Below the pieces are notes generated by a model. It was not told where the DNA came from. It did not search any database and saw only the letters and a program-made list of their open reading frames with translations. Shown one piece after another: positions 34,282 to 46,172 of a DNA stretch of 64,000 bases. This DNA comes from Calvatia gigantea (taxonomy: Eukaryota > Basidiomycota > Agaricomycetes > Agaricales > Lycoperdaceae). The translations under genes were made by a program, and so were the position numbers. Position 1 is the first letter of the stretch. Each line of letters begins with the position of its first letter. The DNA lies in NCBI GenBank assembly GCA_025093985.1, contig JACAAK010000004.1:2914001-2978000 (forward strand), written 5' to 3'.

Positions 34282-35091
34282 TATTGAGTAATGTTGCACT
34301 GGGTAGCGGTCAAGGAGGCAGGGTAGGGTTCTGAGTAATGCGTGAAGGACGCAACCACACGAACTCGTTTGCCGCATTTGTCAGCCACTACAAAATGCTT
34401 TGCCGCTTTGTGTGAACACCACCACCCTCTACAACAACTCGGAGGGTCCTTTCCAACGGGTCCTAAGTATGGACAGGAGGTGCTAACTCCAAATTTAAAA
34501 AAAAGAACACCTCCTGTGATCAAGTATCAGTATATTATGATTGGACCAATACTCACTTGGCTTGGCCGATTGAAACTATGGAATTCTTATCGGAAAACGC
34601 ACCGGCAGAAACGACAGAGGTGGAGGGAAAGAGGCAGTGTCTCAAACGGCGTTACCGCACTGGGGGTTCCTGTTCATGGGGTAGAGGCATGCCTCGAAGT
34701 CGAAAAAAGGAACAAATGACCCTTAGACTGTTCTGTGAGGTAACTCAAACACAAGGCCCAACGTTCGACGTTTCAATCTCGAGGACAGGAAGTACGATAA
34801 CAAAACAATTAAAGTATCACGATTTTCGCACTCCCGGATCACTTTGGGGTATTTAGATGCTGTGGGAGTCGGGGGTTTATATGTTTTGGAAATAGCGCAA
34901 TATGGAGGGCTGGGCTCATGCCGAAGACGGCGGCTTGTCACGAAAGGAATTAAGAGGGATGAGAGATCCAAGGCTGTGTCTGGTGACTGCGGAAACAAGG
35001 TCACCACATGCTATTCTTAAAAGGGTCAGGCAATCCCCTCCCATCCATATAAGTCGGTGTATCAAACAATCGTTCATTCCACCCTCTCACG
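34282..35091. other. Divergent intergenic region, THYN1/stomatin
   Basis: 810 bp containing both promoters. A plus-strand frame at 34557-34856 and a well-formed minus-strand intron-like stretch (gtgagt near 34557 to cag near 34515) were seen, but no family or start supports a gene. Confidence 0.45.
35048..35053 (+). promoter_or_regulatory. TATA box of the stomatin gene
   Basis: TATAAG 39 bp before the start codon at 35092, suggesting a short leader. Confidence 0.5.
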
Positions 35092-36495
35092 ATGTCCGCT
35101 AGCGACTACAACGGCAAGGCGCGGCTTTCTCCTACCAACTCCATCTCAGAACGCGGTAACGTTGTCGACCACCTTTCACCAGGGGGTACGCTACATTTAC
35201 TACCTTGCTCTAAGCAAGCTCCCCCCCATCGTCTAACTCTTGATGCATTACAGTCACCGATGAGCCGCATCCGGTTGGACCAAGGAGGGCTGCCAACTCT
35301 GGACAGGGTGGACATATGATCGTTGTACAACCGTTAAAACGTAGCGAGATGCAGGTTTGTTGCCATTTTTGATCATCTTCGAGGTCACCCTGCTCATAGA
35401 AACGCACAGCCCTCTTATGCGCAGGACTTAGGTACAGGCGAGGTTGTTCATGGTATCTATGGTTCTCTGTTGCAGGGCCTGGGAAATGTTGTTGGTCTCG
35501 TTGGAGCCATTCCTTGCTGCCCATTCCCCAACCCCTTCCGCGAGGTTCATCAGGGTATGTTTAGCTTTCCCACAAACCGGCTTCTATTTTTTCTCACCCC
35601 GATTAATAGGGTCAGTCGGTTTGGTCTCCCGTTTTGGTCAATTCTACAAATCCGTCGATCCGGGTTTGGTTCAAGTCAATGTCTGCACTGAAGCTCTCAA
35701 GGTTGTGGACGTTAAGATCCAAATTAGTCCTATTGGAAGGCAAACGGTTATGTATGCATTCTTTATGTTACATTCACTTTCTCAGTTGCTAACTTGTCAA
35801 TGAAGTACCAGGGATAATGTCAACGTGGAGATGTAAGTTAGCCTAACATCCTAGGGCTATCCGTTCATTCCTAACTGCTTACTTATAGTGACTCAGTCAT
35901 CTACTTCCAAATCACCAACCCTTATCGCGCAGCTTTTGGTATCACTGACCTTCGGCAAGCGCTCGTCGAACGAGCCCAAACAACATTGCGTCACGTTGTT
36001 GGTGCCCGCGCCGTCCAAAGCGTAGTCACCGAGCGCGAGGCCATTGCTTATGAAATCGCAGAAATCGTTGGAGACGTAGCCGACAAGTGGGGTGTCGCCA
36101 TTGAAGGAATCCTCATCAAGGATATTATCTTCAGTGCCGAGATTTCTGCATCCCTCTCCTCTGCAGCTCAGCAGAAGAGAATTGGTGAATCCAAGGTTAT
36201 CGCTGCCCGCGCCGAAGTCGACGCCGCCCGTTTGATGAGGCAAGCTGCCGATATTTTGGCCTCTCCCGCTGCCATGCAAATCCGTCAACTCGAGGCTTTA
36301 CAGCAAATGTCCAAGTCGGCTCAGAGCAAGGTCATCTTTGTGCCCATGCAGCTCCAGAGTGACGTGGTGGGGAAACTGGCAGGGCAGAGCTCAGGCTCTG
36401 GCGTCCAAGATGTCGTCCAGAGTGAGGTTGGCGAAGGTAGTGGCATGGACGCCACCACCCGTGCAGGACTCCTCAACAGTATTTCCAACGTGTAA
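35092..36495 (+). CDS. Stomatin-like SPFH protein
   Basis: Integral monotopic membrane protein of the stomatin/podocin (SPFH/band 7) family, which forms cholesterol/sterol-rich microdomains and regulates channels. Exons give MSASDYNGKARLSPTNSISE, MIVVQPLKRSEMQ, PSYAQDLGTGEVVHGIYGSL, then NVVGLVGAIPCCPFPNPFRE: a hydrophobic hairpin ending in a Cys pair suited to palmitoylation. The SPFH core reads GSVGLVSRFGQFYKSVDPGL, RDNVNVEIDSVIYFQITNPY, ERAQTTLRHVVGARAVQSVV, ERE, and the helical tail ESKVIAARAEVDAARLMRQA then SPAAMQIRQLEALQQM. It ends LLNSISNV. The SPFH match is close throughout with no missing block, so this is not a prohibitin. About six exons. Confidence 0.93.
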
Positions 36496-37035
36496 GCTCA
36501 GCAAGCGAAATCCAAACTGTCTCTCTTTCCCCTGTTTCGAGGCTATTAGTCTCGTCGACCCGCTTGTGCTCTATCCTGACCACTTCTCTGTTTTACGGAG
36601 TGGTCTGTACTGCCCATTGTTCTACGTTTTATCTATCTTGTAATTGTTTCTTAATACCTGATCCTCTACCCGCCCGTCTGCCATTTGATGGCTGCTGATT
36701 ATCACTGAACGATTTTGTACCTTGCACGACTAGCCATGACACCTTATGTTTTGAGTCGATCTTTTTGAGTAGCTCGATGGTTCGGGTGTTGGTGGCCGGT
36801 CAACTAAAGATACCATTCCACATATGTAATATTCAAAAAAAAAAATTTACACAGGTGGACGCTGGTGAGCGTCACTGTACAATGAGTATCATCACAAATT
36901 CTGAAAAGAATTTCGGGAGGGACTACGTCATCAACGAAATCAAGAGGAAAGATTAAGCAAGCCAACAAGCATCAAAACCCATACACAGGGCCTCGACGGC
37001 CCAGCCGAGACCAGCTGAGAAGCCATGAACCAACT
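36496..37035. other. Convergent intergenic region
   Basis: 540 bp between the stops of stomatin and the antiporter. T-rich 3' sequences; nothing else seen. Confidence 0.6.
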
Positions 37036-40000
37036 TTACGAAGCATTTGCAACAGCAGCCTGCATCACGAGTATGCTTGTATGAATCCCCTTCGCAACTA
37101 AAGCGGCACCTACGTCTCCCAAGGTCCTGGGGATAGATGAACTCATATGGCCCCCAGTCTCTGCCATAAGCTGACGAAGCTCGGCCTCGTGTGACTCAAC
37201 TGCCATCCGTCGAGAACGCCCAACAAAAATCATCAGAGCCCTTTGTTCATTCTGGCTCAAGCTAGCTTCTGCCAAGGCGGTGACAGTATGGAGAGGTGCC
37301 GAGGAGGCTTGGGTGGTGAAAGTGATGCGAGAGAGGGCGGCTGATAAGGTGGCAGGACGCTCTTCCGAAGTCGACCCAGTGTACTTTTCCCAGACCAGGG
37401 TATCTGCTGTGTTGGAGGCCAAGCGGGTTTGTGTCGTTTGATTCCCGTACACGGTGTCAGCACCTGCCAACGTCGTATGCTGAGGCAATTATACCCAGTT
37501 AGCACCGACCACAAGATCAAAAAGACATCCTGATACGCACATAATTTGTACCTGCTGATAGGGGGTTTGTGGTAGTAGTTTTCGCTTCCACCACCGTACT
37601 TATCGGGCTGAGTTCTTCGGTCTTGAGGATACGGACCACAGTGGCAGTGACCAAAGGGTTATGGCAGAGCTGGACGAGGAACGAGAGGGCAAGGCGATCA
37701 TCAGGGCCTCCAAAGAACGGGAGGAATATATGGTGCTGAGCGAGGCCTTCCCGGCCATTAAGGCCACGGTCCACGAACAGCGCAACATCGCTCGGAGACT
37801 TTGAAAAGACTCCTCGGATGAACTCAGAATAAACAACTGAGCTTGTTTGATCCTGAATGTGCAGGTTCGACTTGTGGAAAACGCCGTCAAAGGGATTACG
37901 AGCCGAGGTTTGGGCATCACTTTCGTATACGGAAGCACTACCCCGAGACCATGGCAGCAGGACTAGCTGTGAGCCTGTTTCTGAGACATGCCTTGCAATT
38001 ACGTCTGGGAATTCTTCGTAGTTGACAACTGAGAGGGTCGCTGAAACTGGGAGCCTGTTAATGGCACCGAAAGTGCGGAAAATAGAAACCACTGGGTCGT
38101 TATGAATAATGGACTCGGCTTCCTGAGACTTGAGGACCGCAGATGTACGGGTCGTCAATTCGATCAGACGGAATGCATCAATGCTAATGGGGCGAGGTGC
38201 ATGCGTGATGGATGTCGCGGAATCAGAAGACCTTGAGACCTCCGCCTTCTCATGCAAGCTTGGTACGGGTGACAGGGCGGTTGAAGCGCTGACATTGGCA
38301 AGCTGGGAAAACATCATTGCAGCAGGAAGTTGATCGATCTTGTCAAGAACCACCGATATTTTGGACTTGAATTCGTCACCACTAGTCAAAGGACAGGATG
38401 GTCCCTCTTCAGGACCAGCGCGGTGCCCGCCTCGCCTGAGAGTTTCTCCCTCGTGTTTGCGGACCCGCTCGGGATAGAAGAACAAAACGAGGGGTGTGGT
38501 CATGAAGGTCAAAATGAGGGCGTGAACAACGAACATCGAGAATGTCCGTGTATCCAAAACGCCGGCTTGAAGCCCAACGTTGAGGACAATAAGCTCAACC
38601 AACCTGAACTCTTTGCGTCAACGCTCGTTGGGACAGGAATCAATTGAAAGGCTCACCCCTTGCAACTCATGAGAGCACCAATGGCACCTGCCTCGCGCCA
38701 GTTGAATTTTGCCCAGAAAGCAGCGCCTGCACAAGCAAAGAATTTCGATGCAAATGCGACAACACAAAGGAGGATTGTGTAACCCCAGGACGCGCCGGTA
38801 TTGAGAGCTCCGAGGTTCGTCCTGAGGCCGGAAAGTGTGAAATACTGAACCGAGGATCAGGTGGAGCCTTTCAAGATATCATGATCGAACATACGACAGG
38901 TATAAAAAGAATAGAAACGAGATCTTCCAGTTTCTCAACTATAGATATCGCGAAGCCATTATCATGAGGCACTATCAGCCCGGTCAAGAAGCCACCTATA
39001 CAGTTATTATTAGATACGGGTTGACTGCCGATTAGTCAAGAATTGCCAATCATACCAAAAATTGCATGGACGCCAATAATATCGGTGAAGAATGCGGATA
39101 TCAAGATAATGAGTAAAGTGACAGTCATCATGAGAGGGGTCGGAGACCCTTGTTCCAAACTTCCAGTCCGGCGAGCAAGCCACAAGTAAGCCCATCGACC
39201 AGGGAAGACAAGGAGAAGAATATAGCCAACGCAGGAAAGTAATACCCATAGTGCTGTTAAGCCGCTTGATGCATTCACGAGTGCAACCGTGAGGGCCAAT
39301 AAGATCCATCCAATCACATCATTTCCTACCCCGGCGGACAGAGTAACAATCCCTACTGTCGTGTCAAGAAGCTTTAATTCCGTGAGGATACGACAAAGAA
39401 CAGGGAAGGCGGTGATCCCGACGGCCACGGCCACAAATAAAAGAAAATAGCCGTAGTTGATGGAGGGATCAACGAATTCACGGTAAAGTGCAACGCCAAG
39501 GGCAGCGCCCAGACCGAGTGGGACAATTAATCCAGCGAGAGAGACAGCAGTAGAGGCGGCCATGTTGCGTTTGATGACTCGTGTGTCAATTTCAAGGGCC
39601 ACGAGAAAGAGATAGATGATAAGGCCAATGGTGCTGGTGATGTTCAATAAGGGCATTCCATTTTCTGGGAATATGGTGTCTTTAAAGTGAGGGACACGCC
39701 CCATGACAGTAGGTCCCAATAGGATGCCACCAATGACCTCTGCTATGACGCGGGGTTGGCGGATGCGACCCAGAATCAACGACAACAACTGCGTCACGCA
39801 GATAATAATGACTGGTGAGAAAGGTGACGCAATGAGTGGATCAGAGGTTGTCATAGATTTAAGAACAACGCACCAACTTGAACGACCCATAGCCTAAAGG
39901 GATTTGAAGCATTATACTTCAGGGGGTTGTCCCCAGAGATGACACCGCCCTAGGGTGAGGAATGAGACATATATTTAGCCAGAACAAGCGTCAAAGTACT

Positions 40001-40068
40001 TGTTCAGCGGCTGCTCTCGAGAACAAGTGGGCTGAAATCTCAAGGACGTCCCGGGAGAATTGGCCCAT
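37036..40068 (-). CDS. KHA1: K+/H+ antiporter, CPA2 family (KHA1-like)
   Basis: Endomembrane monovalent cation/proton antiporter. The true N-terminus is recovered over two introns: MGQFSRDVLEISAHLFSRAA, then GGVISGDNPLKYNASNPFRL, then VIIICVTQLLSLILGRIRQP, RVIAEVIGGILLGPTVMGR, a very close fit to KHA1. Further hydrophobic segments: LLNITSTIGLIIYLFLVALE, GLIVPLGLGAALGVALYREF, YFLLFVAVAVGITAFPVLCR, and LSAGVGNDVIGWILLALTVA with the D of the cation site; later GGFLTGLIVPHDNGFAISIV, ILFIPVYFTLSGLRTNLGAL and ALMSCKGLVELIVLNVGLQA. A long cytosolic tail carries USP-like blocks (IELTTRTSAVLKS, VALFVDRGLNG, HHIFLPFFGGPDDRLALSFL) and ends QAAVANAS. An ATG at 39890 is in an intron in the better model and is rejected as start. 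Confidence 0.93.
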
Positions 40069-41607
40069 GATAGAGGGCGTAGGGAAGCAAGCTGGATGTT
40101 GTTTTCATTCTTAGGATATATATAGTGGTCAGGGCGGAATAAATCTGGAATCAGTGACATGTTACGTGTTACCCACCCAATGATCCACAGGTCTCTTGAG
40201 ACCCCCTTTTGTTTTAAATCCTTTTAGACCCCCTTCGACCTCTCAATTTCATCCCAATTCAAGAACGTAAATCTCTCGCTGGCCAGCCAGCCCAGCCGTT
40301 CATGCACACACATATACATCGTACTTCTCTCAACCGAGAACTACGCAACAAATACTGTGCTATAGTCCACCGACATCACTAAATTCTCGTGCCAAAAACG
40401 GCGCCAACCACAATTGCCAACACTACGCAACAATGATGACAATCGGGATGAGCGGTGGCGGGCGGGAACACAACGGCAATAGCAGCTTTGATGCTGTTCC
40501 ACACGACGTGCAAGTGATAGCCAGCCCCAGCGACCAACACCGTCTCCTTGTTCCAGTGTCTGTACCGTGGGGCCTTTGTTGGCCCTGCGAGATGAATGAT
40601 AGAAATAGGTGCTATTAGGTTGAGAGGTTGAGGGGGTCTCACTCAACCCAATTTGTGAAATTGCATTGACGTTATCTCTCGTTACTTCCCTTCTGCCAAG
40701 CACCACGATACCACTTCTATCACCAAGGACCGGTCGACCCCCTGTTTGACGAGGTTAAGATCTGATCGTATCTTACCTTGAGTATCTCCTTTCGGTGGAA
40801 GGCCACGCTTACAATCTGTGAAGGGGCACATAAAACACTGCATTATAACTTGCAATCGCGTCTTATCCTGGGTATCCACGTTACCCTCTCGCTGGAAACG
40901 TGGCTCAGGCCAACGGCCAAGTCAAGCTTCTTTGGTGGACTTGGTGTCTTGGCAGTGAAATGTCCCAATATCATATTTATATCATGCGGCCCCCGTTATT
41001 TGGGCAGTTGGGGAGGCTTGCCAGTCGGAGCCAGGAACAGAAGTTTCCAGAATCAATATAAATTTAATGGTGACGATGCTCCAATCATGACATCCAATGC
41101 ATCTCCTTATGAGGTAATTTGAACGTACCCACTTCTGGATAAGTAATATAACTTCACTGCAATGATCGCCTACCAACATCTCCCCAACCCACCCCAGGTA
41201 CAATAAGTACTTAGGGGGATGGTCCAGAGCTTCAGCAACACCCATTTGGTCATTGCTTGCTCGGTACTGGAGCATCAACGATCGAGGGTATAGTTGGGCC
41301 AGTGTTGGGCCGTTGCTTGGACAAGGTTCAAGGGCCCCCTCAGCCTTTGCGCGAAAAATGGTCTCCTTTGGTTTTGAGAGCTGAGTATCACACGGCAAAT
41401 CAGATTTCCAGGGAGGACAGTCTCCCGGTGACTGAAGACCCTAGAATTACAGACAGGAAGGTTTCCGATTACGATAGGTACAGACACGCCTTTGCTGGCC
41501 TAAGTTACGTCAGTCATACCTGTCACTAGCTTTGAGGGGAAGGACCACACTCTGCCAAGGTCGACGAGGGTCAAGTGTTATCAAGACGACCTCCAGAACA
41601 TCACGAG
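40069..41607. other. Gene-poor region between KHA1 and BUD31
   Basis: About 1.5 kb, the second longest stretch without a supported gene. It must contain the KHA1 promoter at its left edge. Open frames are short, start with non-ATG codons or lack family signals (for example minus 40379-40642 with a hydrophobic end, plus 40778-41122). No inverted terminal repeats, target-site duplications or transposase fragments were seen. Confidence 0.5.
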
Positions 41608-42285
41608 CTATGAGTCAGAACTGCAACCACGGCAACCTGAAGGTTTTGTAATGAGCTTATGTTTTTCAATCGCTTTTCAAGAGGCGAAGGGCATTATACA
41701 TACCACAGTGCACACACTCGACAATAGTCCCTGACCTTACTTGTGTCTTGGGAACTCTGCAGATGCAGGTAGAACCTTGATAGTTCATATCCTTGATTCC
41801 CATATTATTTTCAGCAAGTTCCTAAATTTGAGATAACATACTCTGGTCTGAATGCACCTCAGGCAGCATAATTTTTCATAGCCCGCCTTCTTCCACTTCG
41901 CTATGAGGCTATAGTCGAAGAGGGCTTCGTTAAACTCCGTAAGATAAAAGAGATAAAAAGCACATACCTGGCGTCGGCGTAGCCCTCTTTAAGCAGCCAG
42001 TCATAAAGCTCTCTTGAAATGGCTTCACGCTTGTAGTAAAGCTCATATATATAACGCGAGCGGGCATGTGAAATACGCATAATTGGCCAAAGGGACTCAG
42101 CCTTGCGTTTGCCTTCATGAGATTCGTTCTCGGCATCTCTCATTTTCTTTGCGTAGTCGTCAAGAATCTGGGATTGTTTTTATGTGAGCCAATTGAGTGA
42201 GCACCAGCCGTACTAAACGCACATTCTCAATATCTTCAAAGCCTTCAGGGGGCCTCTTCGTTCTTGTAGTCCTAATCCTGGGCAT
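41608..42285 (-). CDS. BUD31: Spliceosome protein BUD31 (G10/Cwc14)
   Basis: Small core component of the NineTeen-complex-related spliceosome. Exons give [116 protein letters not shown] and [19 protein letters not shown]. The nine-Cys zinc region (CCLRC, CIC, CVHCGCRGC) is intact, which fixes the last three small exons. Length near 150 residues equals that of the family. Four or five introns in under 700 bp. Divergent from the TB2/DP1 gene across 312 bp. Confidence 0.96.
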
Positions 42286-42597
42286 CGTAGTTGGTGGCTT
42301 TGCGGGTGAACTGAAGCTGTGTGTTTAGTGGCCTGCAATGATGGACGGGTTTTGATTACTTAATCGAGGAGTGTTTGGTTTGTTGATTTACCAACTCACC
42401 GTGTCACGGTTCCTTCATGCACATGGCTCACCATCCACATCCTTAATCTATCCTTGCCAAGTCCGTAGTCCTGTTGGTGCTTTTTACGCGTGTACAGAAG
42501 TTGGCTCTTTAGAACACTCACCCACAGCATCAGTCTAGCTCCAACGAGCTGGCAATTCCTTTCCACCCCTCGAAACGTCCTGACCCACGTTCTAACA
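42286..42597. promoter_or_regulatory. Divergent promoter region, BUD31 and TB2/DP1 gene
   Basis: 312 bp between two start codons on opposite strands. No coding frame supported; presumed shared promoter. Confidence 0.5.
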
Positions 42598-44555
42598 ATG
42601 GCCGTTTTCGTTCGTTTTTTCCGCCTTGCTATGCTCTTTTTCAATGTCTACGATTCATACAAAATCCTCAAACTTCCTCCGCCTTCGGCTCAGAATAAGG
42701 GGAGACCCAGTTTACGTGCGATGTCACAACGAAAGCGCGACATGAAAGGGTGTTTGGCCGTCTGGATCGTTTGGGTAACCTCCATTTTCTCAATAATACC
42801 GTTGCAGGCACTCACACGGTCATGGCAGTCTTGCTTTATTACTTATGAGCGTTTCGCAGAAGCTATCATCAGCCTCTTCGTGCCGTTCTATGACGAATTC
42901 AAATCCCTGGCGATGTTGTTCTTGATCATGACCCGTGCCCGAGTAAGCTTTACAACCAAAGTGGTTAGTTCACGTGTTAACTTGACAACCAGGGTGCAGA
43001 ACCTATATATCTCCATATCATCCGTCCATTCATCAAACCATACACGTCGACAATCGACCAACTGCTCGATTTTGCCCGCGTCGTTGGAGATGTTATTCTT
43101 GGTCTAGCTGCCCTGCCTTTCATTTCTGTGGTTGAGTGGTGGCAACGTCGATTTGGCACAGAGCCAGAAAGTTTAGACACGGAAACAGAAGCTTCTTCAA
43201 GTCCGCTCTCTCCCATTCCCGGTGCCAAAGCTGGACCACCAGTCGTTAGCCTCGACTCAGGCAAATCGGCAAAACCGACGAGTATCCCGACGTCAAGCCG
43301 ACAGACTATGACCAGCCACTTTCCTACTGGAAGTCAGAAGAAGGGAAATCAGGTAGGGTATTCAATCTGGGTAATTCGTGAAGCCCGACCTCACCTATTG
43401 CAGTCCAAGGCATCACACACTCCATCTACCAACCAAAGGAACCATCATGCCCCTCCTATCCAGGATTTACCTACGAGTGACAACGCACAAATTGATGGAC
43501 TCCCCGTGACCGATGAATGGCGGCAGTACCCCGCTTTTCCATCAGCCTATCCACCCACCCCCCTCGCTAAGCAGGTTGAAGTTGCGGCGGCTGCCACGGT
43601 CATATCTACCACAACTACTTTGTACCCTCCCATCACCGAAGAGCTTGCTCAGCAGGATTTTCATCAGTCGCTTCTGCCGCCGCATAGTAACTCGAACCCC
43701 AATTATGCTGGTGGCTTAAGCGACGATAACAATATCGACGGGGTTCAACAGACCGAAACCAAGGAGATTACGATATCCGTCATGGAAGCTGATAATTTCG
43801 ACGAATCAATGGAAGGGGAGGACGAATACGAGTCAGAAGACGAGTTCAACATCACGCTTCGTACGCCCGATCCACTACGAATTTTGACATCTTTGGGACC
43901 TCCAAATGGACTTATGGATGACGTTTCGCCACTTAGCCTGCCTAGCAGGTCGAGTGCTTTGTCAACCACCGACAACGCATCCTCTTTGCGCACACCGTCG
44001 ACGGGATCAACAACCTCAGATGTCCCAATGGAGCGTCCAATGCCTTCCGGTCGTAAACGAATACGACAACCCACCAACGTGGATGCCCGAGTTCGTGTGA
44101 GTCGCGTAACGAACCGAGGCTCTGTGGTCAAAGTAGCGCGATCCACCCGATCTCCAGTGAAGCGTGTCGTCATTCAGAGGCATCAGCAGCGGGCACTGCA
44201 AAATGTTGCGCCTCGAACAGTCAACACACTCAAATCTACAGAGCCTGAGATCGAAACCTCCTCTGCCCCTACTTCCTCCCACGACCACGAACAATTAGCC
44301 TCCAAACGCCGTCGTGTATCGCTTTTGCCGCCCAAAGCTGTGTATGTCACCCAGCCAGCTAGACGCCGCGTTACTGTCACGCGTGCCATATCGCCTACGA
44401 AGAAAGCAACGAGAGCCGTGGCAACACACAGACCTTCATCTCCTCGCCCCTCGACACAGTTGCGAACGAAGACAACCGAAAAGTCGGTGGGCTTGTCGTC
44501 ACGAGAGGGCTCTCCTGATCAAGAGGATTCAGCACCGGTTCTCCATGAGGCATGA
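42598..44555 (+). CDS. TB2/DP1/HVA22 (REEP/Yop1) family protein with long disordered tail
   Basis: ER-shaping hairpin protein family. MAVFVRFFRLAMLFFNVYDS opens the domain; KGCLAVWIVWVTSIFSIIPL is a membrane segment; FAEAIISLFVPFYDEFKSLA, MLFLIMTRARGAEPIYLHII and RPFIKPYTSTIDQLLDFARV match the TB2/DP1 consensus (Y-x-E-K-x-x-L-W-L-P-type region followed by GA-x-x-Y-x-x-x-x-RP). Then comes a tail of several hundred residues, far longer than Yop1: Ser/Thr/Pro-rich, with an acidic stretch (MEGEDEYESEDEFN) and basic, nuclear-type clusters (SGRKRIRQPTNV, SKRRRVSLLPPK, RRRVTVTRAISPTKKATRA). Introns at about 42955-42994 and 43350-43400 fit GT..AG. The tail may tether ER to other structures; that is inference. 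Confidence 0.88.
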
Positions 44556-46172
44556 AACAGTTAAATTTTATCCACGCAAAGGTTGATGGTGTGCCCGATG
44601 CCACTGTCTCATGTCTGTTTTGATTTTCGCTACTTTCTGATTCGGCTACTGCATGGTTACTACATAATTATAGAGCTTGAGAGCATTTTATTTCCCGCAT
44701 CTCACTGTATCTATTCACCGTTTACAATCGCATCTCTCTATCGGCCGCTTTGCCCATCCTGGATATGCTGATAAATGCTCCAGGGAGTACTTGTGCACAA
44801 AAGTCGGCCTTATTTTCCTGGCGATCATAAAGATTGGGCTACTTCTGCACCATCAATGTTTCAATGACCGTCCGACCTTTGTGTATCCAGGAATTAAAGA
44901 GCCAGCATTAGCCCTGGTGACACATCTTTCCCTTATCTCTCGCCGTGTCTTATTCAATTTATCCCGGGTTACCTGCAGCTCGGATTACTTGGTCTTCTTG
45001 TAAAGCCTGGCGCGGCATTTGTGACTTCCCTCCCGTCACCGAACCCGGGCCAGGGTTTTCCGTCTGCCGTAGTTTGGGTGTATAACATTGATCCTTCTTT
45101 ATCATGTTGGTAATTCGATGACCACCGCAACTGCCCAGCCGGTGCCCTAAAACCAGCAAGAATAATTTTATTTTCGACCCCGCCTCTCAGCGGTGACGTT
45201 GCACTAGTCCAGCGCCACCTCGTGTTTGCATACCAGATCTGACTCCAAGGACTCCAGTGATGTATTCTGTCCTCGAAGAAGTCAGCCCAGGAACCTTGAA
45301 AGGCCTCAATACTGTGCGTCACTTAGGTAACGACACAGCCCTGCCCTTTCTCCGTATTTTTCAATCGTTTTTCGCACCAGCAGAAAAAACAGTGGCTACA
45401 GTGTTTGAAGAGTTAGAAGCGATAATCGTATTACTTGTGGTTTGCCTTAGTCGGACGATATCCCAAACAAATGACCGACGATGAGGCCTGAGGCCTGAGG
45501 GCTTGCCGCTTCGTATTTTGTTGAATCAATTAATCAACCAACAGTGGCGGGAGCACTGCCACCTTCCCATTGTGATCGAACTTATCAGGGTTCACTGAAC
45601 CGAACCTACTCTTCCGAAAATGGAAGCATCTGAATATATCTCTCAGCCGCTCTAAAGATGGACCTCTGATCGCACTGCTTCTGGAGCGTTGATATGATAG
45701 ACGACGCGAGGGCACCCGCCGCCGCACAGGCGGTAACTTATCTTCGCTTCTGATTCCGGTCCCGTCACTGCAGCCGCCACAATTGCGATCAGGACATCTG
45801 TGTGTGCGCGCTCAAGGGAATGAAATGTCTTCTCAAGGGAGACCGACTCTGATGTGTGCTACAAACACGTTCAGCGATTTTTCGTATATATCACCGGAGC
45901 GGTAGTACACTCCGACCCTCATTTCTGGCAGCCGCCACCGGGGGATCGATTCGTCCAGATGACCGACAGTCGCATTGTGAGTCGTATATCTACCCCCCTG
46001 GGAACTCCAAGGGATTCACCAAATACCTCCCCAGAGCCTACTTTCCCATATGAGAGGCAATGTAGAAAGAAGAGGGCGACGGTCCGACCCGAAGCCTTAT
46101 GATACCTTACCAGTCAGTCCCGGCACCTGCTTGTTATCTTACTCGCTTATGAATGATTCCGAATATTAGATA
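44556..46172. other. Long intergenic region with possible 5' exons of the next gene
   Basis: About 1.6 kb. Frames around 45826-46102 (for example DSRIVSRISTPLGTPRDSPN, TSPEPTFPYERQ) have coding-like composition and lie just upstream of the gene at 46173, so they may be its 5' exons; no in-frame splice path was found that I trust. A short tandem duplication, TGAGGCC twice, sits at 45483-45496. The rest shows nothing. Confidence 0.45.

Noticed and set aside
34557..34856. Plus-strand ORF of 99 codons (EFLSENAPAETTEVEG)
   Set aside because: Composition is slightly protein-like, but there is no family, no good start context and no supporting splice sites.
39036..39890. ATG at 39890 as the antiporter start
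   Set aside because: It lies in what the family alignment shows to be an intron; two upstream exons restore the KHA1 N-terminus.
40379..40642. Minus-strand frame with hydrophobic end (VLAIVVGAVFG)
   Set aside because: It begins with GTG, has no ATG and no family match; the hydrophobic end alone is not evidence.
43745..44173. Minus-strand ORF opposite the TB2/DP1 tail
   Set aside because: Shadow of a low-complexity exon; no start context, introns or family features.
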